Positions 54,624-64,000 of a DNA stretch of 64,000 nt are shown here, one piece after another. The position numbers and the translations under genes are program-made. Location of the stretch: the NCBI GenBank assembly GCA_963969395.1, contig OZ017795.1:31105063-31169062 (forward strand), given 5' to 3'. Every line of letters starts with the position of its first letter. The first letter of the stretch is position 1. The stretch comes from Pseudoscleropodium purum. Taxonomy: Eukaryota > Streptophyta > Bryopsida > Hypnales > Brachytheciaceae. The notes beneath the pieces were generated by a model, which saw only the letters and a list, made by a program, of their open reading frames with translations, was not told the origin of the DNA and did not search any database.

Positions 54624-57600
54624 ATGCCAACAACAGAGCAAATTATTGTGATGGCAACGATACCAATTATCAAAATATTAGTTATGTGTGGAATAGGATA
54701 TTTACTTGCTACCCCTCAAATAAATGCATTTCCTATTGATGCACGTAAGCATATGAATAAGGTGCAAACTAAACTACCTTGTGCTTAGATTCAAAATTTA
54801 GAAATTTGAATATCAAATTTAATTGACCTAATTTTTGTATTGTCATCAAGGTTGTTCAAATTGATGAATATTATCATTAATATTAAGTTTTTATTTTAAA
54901 ATGCTTAAATTAACAAAAAAAAAAAATCCATAAATTTATGTAGACAATAATTATATTGTATTTATCATCCTACAATCATTCCAAAATCATTTTAAATATG
55001 AACTTTCAATCTTTGCAAATTTGATATAATTGTCTTATTGAATGGTTGCAGTTGGTCTTTTTGATATTTTTGCCAAGCCTAATTTTTACAAAGTTGTCTG
55101 AAGCTGTAACTTCTGAAAAGTTGATTGATTGGTACGTTTATTTATTGAACCAACATGTTTTTTTAATTCAATATAGTTTAATGAATTTTAAATTGAATAA
55201 TTTTTAGTCAAAAAATGTTATTCACATATTATTCTAATTGAAGTTGAATTTCTTTATGTTTATTTTCTTGAAGATAATATTTGGTGAGCAAATTTATGTA
55301 TAAGTTTATATTTTTAATTTTTAACTTGTCATTATGTTCTAGCTTATACACTTTGATATGGTGTAATTCAATATTTTTTTGTATAAATTTGTTTATAATT
55401 GGAAATATAGGACTATGCAAAATTATTTATTAGGTTTCATGTATGTTCAATTTGAATATAATTTTAACAATTAGGTGAATGTAAAATATGTCAAATATCA
55501 AACAATTCAAAGTTTCAAAATGTAAATTTTGTATTTCATACTTTTAATCCTTAAAGACCTAAGCTTTGAAGAAAACAAAAATATAGTATAAAACATAAGT
55601 TCCCTAACATTTTTGAATTTTGTATCAAAGTAGACCATGTTATCAATTGAAAGAAGAGTAGAAATCATACGTTCATTCAAACTTAGATAGATAACTTAGA
55701 TAACTTAGATATAAACTTAGATTTGTTTCAAAGTCAATTTTGAGAATTTAACTTAAAAGTTTCAATGATATTACAATTTTCTTTCTAATTGATAATTTTG
55801 ATGATTGGCCAAAGCTATTGCTTCAATTGATTTGTTAAGACATGTAATTATTTAGTAATGAAAATATCAACAATTACACCATATTTGAATTATCTACCAT
55901 TATTCAAATAAAATAAAAATTGAATTTTCAAGGGATATTTTAAGTCCCGAAGTTAGCTCCAAGTTAGGTAGTAATTACAAGTTGGTTAATTAAGTTTTTA
56001 GATTAAAATAGCTAATTTCAATGATTTTATAGAGTATTATTTAAATAAGATAATAAAATAAAATATATTAAAAAATACATCAATATCAATTGTAATAATT
56101 AGTTAATTATTGTAATATCAATATTTTCTAAGTATATTAATAATTTAGATAAATATTGATTTTCACATTGAAAGTTTAATAAGTTTTTAAAGAATATGTT
56201 TATGTTTATATATATACACACATACACATACATGCACATGCATACAATACAATTATGATGAAAATAAAAATAAATAATTTTGAGGAAAAAGATTAAATAT
56301 ATAATTAATAGAATAATTAAAAAGTGATATAATTTGATAATATCATCTAAATTTTATACAAATTTTATGTTAGGAAGTTATTATAGACATGAAAATAATA
56401 CCTTGTATCCATTGTTTTATAATCAATTGTGAGTATCAAATTCAAATTAGATTTGAAAACAATAATGTGAAGTTTTATTTCTAAGTTTGTTCAAATCACA
56501 TCCTAGACTATTATAGCTATTGTAGGTATTATTCAAATTAATCAAAATAATCATAAAAACAATGATAATTTTTTCCTTATCTATCATGAATGCGTGAGTT
56601 TGTTTTTTCTAAAATTACATACAAAAATTTGCTTGCAAATATTTTTCATATTGTAAATTTGTTTAGGTCAATTAATTATATATTAGTGTGCCCCGTGCCG
56701 TTGCCATGGTCAAAACAAAAAATTAATAACTTTCTATTTTTTTAATTCATGAAAATTTCAAAATTCAATAACTTTCACAATGTAGGTTTGAATGCCACAA
56801 AACCAAGCCCATACACCTCTCCTCGCCAAGGGCTTTTCAATGATATTAAACACGCAAATGGGAGACAAACAGTCTAGGAGATCTCAGTATAACAAACAAA
56901 CAAACAACCTAATTCAATAAAAGGATATTTTTGGAAGCTTTTTTTTGTTGGTTTAATAAAAAAATTCATTTATAATTTTTTAGCATTATTTAGATGCTTT
57001 TCCAAAACATGTTTTTTGGTTTGAATTGAAAACAAATCATTTTTATTGCATTTGCAATTAACAATGAGATTCTATTGTTGTAATTGAATTTTGAAAGTAT
57101 ATTTATTTTATTGAGCTTGCTAAAACTAGAACAGTTATGGTTTCTTCTTTTTCTAATTTTAAAAGCTAATTTGATTTTAGATGAAAAACTTTTGATGTCT
57201 AATATCTTGTCCAAGTTGTTGCCACAACTTTATTGATATTATCTCTATTCAATCCTTTTGTTGTAGAGTGTACAAATTTTCTAATATTCTACACAAAGTA
57301 GTCTTTTTTGTTTAAGAATTAAAACTATGTAAATCACTTATATTGTGATTTGTAGGATTTATCTTTGGACTGATAGGATTGAAAATGATTAAAAAAACCT
57401 TCAATTCATTTTTTGTAGTTTAGGCAACTATAAATTAAGCTCCATTCATAACATCACATACCAATATTTTATTGGTGATTATGTAATACATTCTAGTCTT
57501 AGGGTGATTGCAAACCATATTAGTGTTTGTACACTATTTGACTTCATTGTATTTCAATTTGATGAAAATTATATGTAGATTCATGTTTCAATAAATAGTA

Positions 57601-60600
57601 TGGAATTGAAGTTGATAGGATTGGAATTGGATTGAAAGGTAACCATTTGATGATTTCATTGAATAAAACCTTATGATTTATACAAATAGAAAGATTCATG
57701 TATTATTCCATAATTTTGAGAATTTGAAGGACTCTTTTGGATAAACAAGAAGAAAATAGCTTTCAAATGGATTATGTGTTTTTACTTTTACAATCTATGA
57801 TGCATGCTTTTTCAAAAATGAGTTGACCAAAATATATACAGAATTTTTTTTTGATTTGTCATTATTTTGCACAAAATTGTAAGTCCATTAAATCTAAATA
57901 TAAGCAACAACCGAAGGGACTACAATGAGTCATCCTACTTTGGATATGTAAAAGTTATAAAGTATAAAAAATAATGAAGTTGAAGAATTTTAAATGGATT
58001 TTACTTTAATTTTTTCCTAACTAAATTTAAATGCTAAATCTTTGATGCCTAACATCTTCTACTCCACAAAACATACTCTATGTACATCCCCTTGCCAAAG
58101 GATCTCCAACAATATCAAGTGCACTTTAACTTGCAGTGATGTTGAGTTATAGAGGTTTCAACTACCATCACAAGAAACAAAAGAAACAAATCTAATACCA
58201 CATTTTGTCATCATGGTTGGCAAAAAATTATTTGTAAGAACAAATGATTAAATTTGTGGATTTCATTTTTCCCAAAAAAGTTATATACAAAAATAAATCT
58301 TTTTAGTTTTAGGCATAGATTTACCAAATCAAATTTGCTAACTCTAACTAATCATTTGGCATGCCATGCCAATTCTAATCATAGACTACAAAATTGTAGA
58401 TATATAATAGATACAAATTCTTCAATTTAAAAAAAAAGCTTAAATTTGGTCCATAACATTGACTCTCATTAGAAAGAAGACTCCAATGGTTTGCAATGGT
58501 TTGGTTAATACAAATTATGTTGAAACTAATATAATTGAATTATAACTAACAAAAAATTAAAAAAGATTAGTAATTAATACTAAAAAGTTGGTAATAAATA
58601 ATTGTATAAATAAAGAATTTTTTCACCTAAAACAAAGAAGACTATAATAGTTTGAAATGGTTTGGTTAACTCAAATTACATTGAAATGAATATGGTTGAA
58701 TCAACCCCTAAAGGATCATCGTCCTTTTGGGGGACAAATGGGATTTTCGGCAACTACTTTTGAGCTAAAATTTTTTCATGATTTTTTGAAACTTTTTTTG
58801 AAGATAGAAAAATCTATTAGCTTAATAGGAGCATAATTTTTTTATCAATGCCTAGGAACAAAAGTTGTGCCCAATAGGTTCAAAACAGGGGACGTGGGGC
58901 AACAAAAATAATTTCAAAATTTTTAATTCTTTTTTTTAATTCTTTTTTTTTCTCATAGATTATATTTTTGTACACATTGATAACTTTGATTCATTTCTGA
59001 ATGCAATTTTTATAATTTTTCCAAAAAAATTTCCACGTGGTTTATGTTGATAGCTAGAAAAAATTTACCTTTGAAATTAATGAATTTTAATTTAATTTTA
59101 GAGATATTAATAATTTAGATTTTCCTTCTATCTCATACCTACTTTTGCTTAACAATTTTTAAATGAATAGAAATTATTATTTTTTGAATATTTTTTATAG
59201 ACTCTCAATTCAATTATATAAAATGAAGATTTAAAGCTCAAAACTCTATAGTGAAAAAAATTAAAGTTAAAAATGTTCAAAGTCAAAAAATCTAGTCTTA
59301 CAATGTACTAAAAAGCTTGGTTTTTCGACTTCAAACCCAAATATCTTGCAATGTGTGGTCAAAAATTTTGAAATTTTCTCTACACATTTTCATACTAATT
59401 AGGTGTAAGATCCTATGATTATACATGAAAAGAAAAATTTTAATTTTCTTACCTTTTGCTATAGAAATGGCAATTTTGAGTGATTTTTGGTAAAAAAAAG
59501 GGCTTTAGTCCTTTAGGGATTAAACTAACCAAAAAAATTTGAGAAATAGGAAATAATATTAAGTGGTTGGTATAAATGAAGAATTTGTTTACCTAAAACC
59601 CATCAATTGACTCCATGGAGCACAAATGGCAATTATGTTATAAACCTATGTTAGAAGGGACATTCTTTTCTACCTTTTGTTCTTTGATATTTAATTTGTA
59701 AAATTGAAGAGATGTGGGGTAGAGAGATACTTTGTGATTGTAATTGTTGTGACATGAGTGAAAGTTGTTGAGGGAGATATAGATGTTGAATGAGGAGTTG
59801 AATGAATGGTTGGAGAAGTCATTTATTTCATATAAATGAAGTGAGTGCATTTGGTAACTTTGGTTGGGGATGTAAGGGAATGAATAGTGTAGATTTTGTA
59901 GAAGGGATGTGTTTGAAGGTTTTTTAACTTGCAAGTGTAGAGTGATATGTAAGTAGAGTATTTAATAGTAAATGTTATTTATTTATTTATTTAAATTTGA
60001 TATCAATGATCTAAAGAAGTGTGAATCATGATAAAGTATTTGGAACTTCTAGAGGAAGTAGAATGAGTAATATGCCTATATTGTAGGTGCCAACAGTGAT
60101 GGCAGTGAATGACCATTGGAAAGTCTATTATAATTGTCGTGTATTGTATTTCAAAATTTCTAAGTCAATTATGTTAGTGAAGTATCTATCATTTATTGTT
60201 GATTGTGAAATTAACAAATTGAATCTTAGCATATTGATGTAAAAATATTGTTGAATGAGATTGTTTGGACACATTGGATATATTGACATAATTGTGATTT
60301 TCATAAGCACTTAATAGTATTCACATTTATACATGGATGAAGCTAGTTGGAGACTTTGTGATTCGATAGATTGTCTTCAAATGTGCTTGCATTTCTAAGT
60401 AAATAACATCTTGAAGTATAGTAGGATTGAATTAGTATTAAGCTTTCATAGACTATTTTGTTGTATCTTTAAATTTGCATATAAGGCTTTGATGTAAAGA
60501 TAGGTATTGCAAAAGAGTATGTGAAACCAAGTGTTCATTTGATTTTGATTGCAAAGAGTACATGTGGTGAAAGGGTGGTATTGGGTAGGCTAAAATCAAT

Positions 60601-62732
60601 GCTTTTGAATTTGACACATATATTGATTATGACATGAAGTGAATGATTGGGAAATTTGATTTATGTGAATTTTTCCATAAATAATAAAGGACTTTGGCAT
60701 TAATGTTATAATTCTTTTTTTATTTACTAATGTTGGAGAACTTATTTGTGAGTAAATTATTATTTTGAATGTCTTATTTTTTCAAATAAGGTCAATAAAA
60801 AACAATTATTTCCACCTTAATAATTTTTTTTTATAGATCAAAGAGTGAGGAAAGTGCATGTTTGTAATCCTCCTCAGTAAACAGTTGTCTTTTTGTTACC
60901 AAAGATAATGAAAATAATGTGAATGTTGGTGTGCACCCAAACTTTATGAATGTAGTGATGTGACATTTTAGGAATGTAGAAGTGTGGTAACAAACTACAC
61001 TATAATTTTACTTGGATGACTTTTTAGGGAAGTTGGATTTTTGAATTAATAGAAGATGTATATTGAATTTAGACTGTATTTGAAAATGTACAATGATTTA
61101 GTGGGGTAACAGGCAACAAAGAATTGAATTTGTAGGAGCTAATAGATTTTCATGATTTCAACTTATAATATATTTTAGAATCTTGGTAGTTGGACTAAAA
61201 GCTTCATTTACTTGGAAGTTTGTAGGTTTATATTTATAAAGTCTACTATCTAAGTTTTAGAACCAAATGACGATTCTTTGGGTGGAATGAAAGAACCACT
61301 TGTATAGTAACTATATTATAGAAATTATTTTAGTAGGGGAGATATATTGTATGGTGGTAGATAATGGAAAGTAAAATGTTAGGTTGATTTGAACAAGAGG
61401 TGGTGGTGGAATTTTAGCCGTTATTGTTGGTTATGGACAAAGTTAACAAAAAGAGTGTATCGTATGAACTATAGGTTTGGTTTGAACACTTGTAGAATGG
61501 AGAATGTTTGAGAGTAAAGTGGGTTTTCCAAGTAGGATTGATAAACGGTATATACAAAAGTTGTATGAAGCATTTGATTCATTGAAATTTTTATCAAATG
61601 GTGGACATGTGGGTTTATTGTAGGTCATTGTATTTACTTTAAAATATGCTAGGATGTATATGTCTTTTAAGAAAATGAGTAAAGCAATGATTTTTCATAA
61701 CATCATGGATCAAAAAATATAGACATTGTGAGATTTTTTAATTTAATTATATTGCAAACCCAGTTCAAATGAAGTATTTACTCTATATTTGTTTTTGAGG
61801 TAGGTAAACTAATTCATGGCTACTCCATCAATGAATGCAAATAATGCTATGAGAACTAGATTTTTGTCACAAGTACTAATGTATATATAGTAGAAGTATT
61901 GAAGTTGTGTAGAATATGCTAGTAGAAAAGAAAAGTTAGAGTTTGTAGTGTAGATATTAGAGAGGAGATGTTGGAGGATTGCTTCAAGTATTTGGTACTA
62001 GTTATTACATTTGACATTGAATTTTGGTGCTTTATAGGAGTATTATTCACATAACCAACATGCTTTGATTTTGAAGGATTGAAGTGGGGTCTTTCTTATG
62101 ATTGTATACAATTTAAATGCCATTACCTTCAATTTTTTATAGTAAATTAATTTCAATCTACTTTACAACATTTGTGTATTTTATTGAAAAAATAGTCACT
62201 TCTTTAGAAAGTCTATTGAGCTCATGAAAAATTTAGAGATTGGAAATGCTATATAAAAGAAATATAGACATTATTTTACCACTTAAATTATTGACATTCA
62301 TTTTAAATTTGTATGTGCATTGAAGAAAAATGTTGATATAATAGTCATAAGATAATTTAGAATTAATAGAGGTAAGTCACCCTTTCACAATGAAAAGAAA
62401 AGAAATTATAATGTTTTAGAAATTAATTATCTAAAAATAATAAGCACATGTATGAAAAAATTCAATAGTTAATAAAATATTAAAATACCAAAACATACAA
62501 AGTTTAAATGTGTATTTAATTAGAAAATTATTTCATTGACAAAGAGTAATTTTATGTAATATAATATTATAAAATAATTTTTCTTAATTAATTTTCATGT
62601 TTTATAGGTGGTTTATGCCATTAAATGTAGTCTTGAGTTTTGCAATAGGAGCCTCTATTGGCCTCATTATTGTTAAATATATAAGACCTTCATATCAATT
62701 GAAAAATATCACCATTGCATGTTGTGCAGCAG
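54624..62732 (+). CDS. PILS: PIN-LIKES (PILS) auxin carrier-type protein, first three coding exons (partial)
   Basis: Exons 54624-54761, 55052-55131 and 62608-62732 have GT-AG borders and compatible phases (0, 2, 1). They give 114 full residues plus the first base of codon 115 before the third donor (gttaca). Exon 1: a short hydrophilic start, a membrane segment IPIIKILVMCGIGYLLATP, then DARKHMNK. Exon 2: LVFLIFLPSLIFTKLSEAVT. Exon 3: DWWFMPLNVVLSFAIGASIG, then LKNITIACCAAG. These match in order the start of PILS proteins ('.ARK.MNK.VF..F.PSL.F..LA..VT...I..WWFMP.NV'), ER-membrane carriers that regulate cellular auxin. The next conserved exon (Asn-Leu-Gly-Asn motif) was not found up to 64000, so the gene continues off the window. 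Intron 1 is 290 bp, intron 2 is 7,476 bp. The ATG at 54624 is the first in frame before the membrane segment. Confidence 0.9.
58473..59612. repeat. Tandem duplication, second unit split by an insertion
   Basis: Unit 1 is 58473-58633 (about 161 bp), starting aaagaagact and ending near tcacctaaaac. Unit 2 restarts at 58634 with the same phrases (gaaatggtttggttaa.tcaaatta), breaks at about 58705, and resumes at about 59519 with aaactaaccaaaaaa through tttacctaaaac near 59600. The gap in unit 2 is exactly filled by the inverted-repeat-bounded element 58706-59518. Confidence 0.65.
58706..59518. mobile_element. 813-bp non-autonomous element with short inverted ends (ccctaaagga)
   Basis: Starts ccctaaagga (58706-58715) and ends tcctttaggg (59509-59518), exact complements over 10 bases. 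Weaker complementarity continues inside. It carries no coding capacity. Its borders agree with the break in the second unit of the surrounding tandem duplication, giving an independent estimate of the insertion site. No target duplication is clear. Superfamily unknown. Confidence 0.6.
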
Positions 62733-62796
62733 GTTACATATGTATTTTTCAAAAAATAATTTCTTTTCATAATTTAATTTGAAGATAATGATGATG

Positions 62797-62797
<1 letters not shown>

Positions 62798-62852
<55 letters not shown>

Positions 62853-62877
62853 TATTATTATTATTATTATTATTATT
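62798..62877. repeat. (AAT)n-(ATT)n palindromic microsatellite
   Basis: An aat trinucleotide run (about 62798-62850) switches directly to its complement att (about 62851-62877), so the tract is a self-complementary hairpin. It begins about 65 bp after the donor site of PILS exon 3. Confidence 0.95.
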
Positions 62878-63012
62878 GAAAATGTGAACTCAAAATTATT
62901 TTTTACTATTTATTATTGTTGGAAGATTTTGTTGTTAATTTGAAAATGATTTTTATATATAATTTTTATATAAGCAAAACAAAATTAAAATTTGATAAAT
63001 TTAATTACTTAG

Positions 63013-63013
<1 letters not shown>

Positions 63014-63049
<36 letters not shown>

Positions 63050-63050
63050 T
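63014..63050. repeat. Compound (AT)n-(AC)n microsatellite
   Basis: An AT dinucleotide run is followed by a short AC run and then 'atgtacatat'. Confidence 0.92.
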
Positions 63051-64000
63051 GTACATATATTATAAACAAGAGGCTTAGACTTCATGCCAAATGTCAAAAG
63101 AAAAATTGCTAATATGGCCTAAGTATAACACAATATTTGAAGCTTTCTGGGGGGTTGGGAGGGCCATTTCAAGTTTGTTCCCTTGACCCTATTCCTGCTA
63201 TTTCCACTATCAATTTGTTTTTTTTGAAAAAGAATTAAAAAATTTAGAATGGAAAAAAAGCTAAATAAAAAAAACAAAAACTAAATGATATGGTAGTTGC
63301 CATGCCATGTCAGGCAGCAGCTGTAAGGTTGTTGGTAGCTCGGGGAACTTGTAGCCCTCCAAAGTTGCTGAAAATCCTCTAAAGGACATTTCATAATAAA
63401 TGAATTCCTAAATAAGTTAAAAATTTATTGCAACACAATATACAAGCTTAATGGTTTGAAAACAAGATCAGAATTTAAAATTGAAGGTTTTTTAGATTTT
63501 CATAGATTAAATTTATAATGTCTAAGTAGAAATTTGAGTTTGCAATCATTTTGTCTCAAAGAAGATCTATGTTTTTTAAATTATTATGATTAATACGAAT
63601 CCAATTTGAATCATTTTTAAAAATAATCCATTTAGATTATTAAACAAAATCATTTTTTATAACCTTCCAAACTATTTTCGAAATTTAACAATGGAAGCTT
63701 TTGTTTTTATTCTATAGAATTGGTCGCTAATCTTTACCATTACCTATTGATACCAAAAATTTTAAACATCATAGGTTGGATGCTAGATCACTGATTTAAT
63801 ATAATGTTAGAATACTTTGATGTACTATATACACCACTACATAAGTGATCCATGGCAATGGATTGTTTATTGTGAATAGTATCGATAAGATAAGGGTTGC
63901 TTTTTACCATGAAAATTGTTGAAAAGTACCAATGAAGGTAAAGAATATGATACCAACTCCAAATTATCCTTTTCATAATTTCATAACTTTTTTTTTAAAG

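Larger units (their letters stand above)
55132..62607. other. 7.5-kb second intron of the PILS gene
   Basis: Begins gtacgt and ends tttatag. It contains AT-rich sequence, a ca/ta simple repeat near 56210-56250, a tandem duplication (from 58473) with a nested 813-bp element (58706-59518), and long stretches with no recognisable content. No internal gene on either strand is supported. Confidence 0.8.
62733..64000. other. Start of the third PILS intron, runs off the window
   Basis: Begins gttaca at the donor of PILS exon 3. It contains the trinucleotide repeat at 62798-62877 and a compound (AT)n(AC)n repeat at 63014-63050. About 63140-63390 is somewhat GC-richer but has no recognisable exon. 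No PILS exon 4 was found. Confidence 0.6.

Noticed and set aside
63140..63390. GC-richer segment near the right edge as a possible PILS exon 4 or a relative of the 58.7-kb element
   Set aside because: No Asn-Leu-Gly-Asn-type PILS motif appears in any frame. Only a short string (gattttc.gcaact, reversed) resembles the 58.7-kb element.

Overview
This is nuclear DNA from a land plant. It is strongly AT-rich, with GT-AG introns, long gene-poor stretches, microsatellites and decayed transposable elements. Introns reach 7.5 kb. Several relics resemble gene-like repeat families I associate with non-flowering plants (ferns, lycophytes, bryophytes, gymnosperms). That is recollection rather than a search result, so I do not assign a species.

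Three genes look intact as far as they can be followed. (1) 8.76-11.12 kb, minus strand: a four-exon gene for a 114-residue protein with a clear Dpy-30 motif. Its exons are short and emerge only when spliced. (2) 18.40-21.39 kb, minus strand: a complete six-exon chloroplast stromal Hsp70 of 704 residues, with a GC-rich 5' region. (3) 54.62 kb to past the right edge, plus strand: the first three coding exons of a PIN-LIKES (PILS) auxin-carrier-type membrane protein, with a 7.5-kb second intron.

Between the Hsp70 and PILS genes lies a graveyard of gene-like elements carrying in-frame stops and frameshifts. A MULE-type transposase pseudogene (26.9-30.2 kb, minus) is interrupted by a 279-bp GC-rich hAT-type MITE. 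A second copy of that MITE sits at 35.8 kb, and both have perfect 8-bp target duplications. Next comes a multi-exon pseudogene (36.3-40.3 kb, plus) that seems to join a ParB-like domain to an N4/N6-type DNA methyltransferase-like domain; this is the most unusual object in the window. Then follow a broken hexapeptide O-acetyltransferase (44.9-45.3 kb, plus), a relic with a ubiquitin-like pattern (48.4-49.0 kb, plus), and a coiled-coil protein relic with a CxxH motif (50.2-53.2 kb, minus).

Other repeats include a 1,048-bp element with 28-bp perfect terminal inverted repeats (6.3-7.4 kb), a CACTA-type hairpin MITE (43.4 kb), an 813-bp element nested in a tandem duplication inside the PILS intron (58.7-59.5 kb), a three-copy dispersed repeat (2.6, 3.5 and 13.5 kb), and microsatellites. 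The remaining AT-rich sequence shows no gene I can support.
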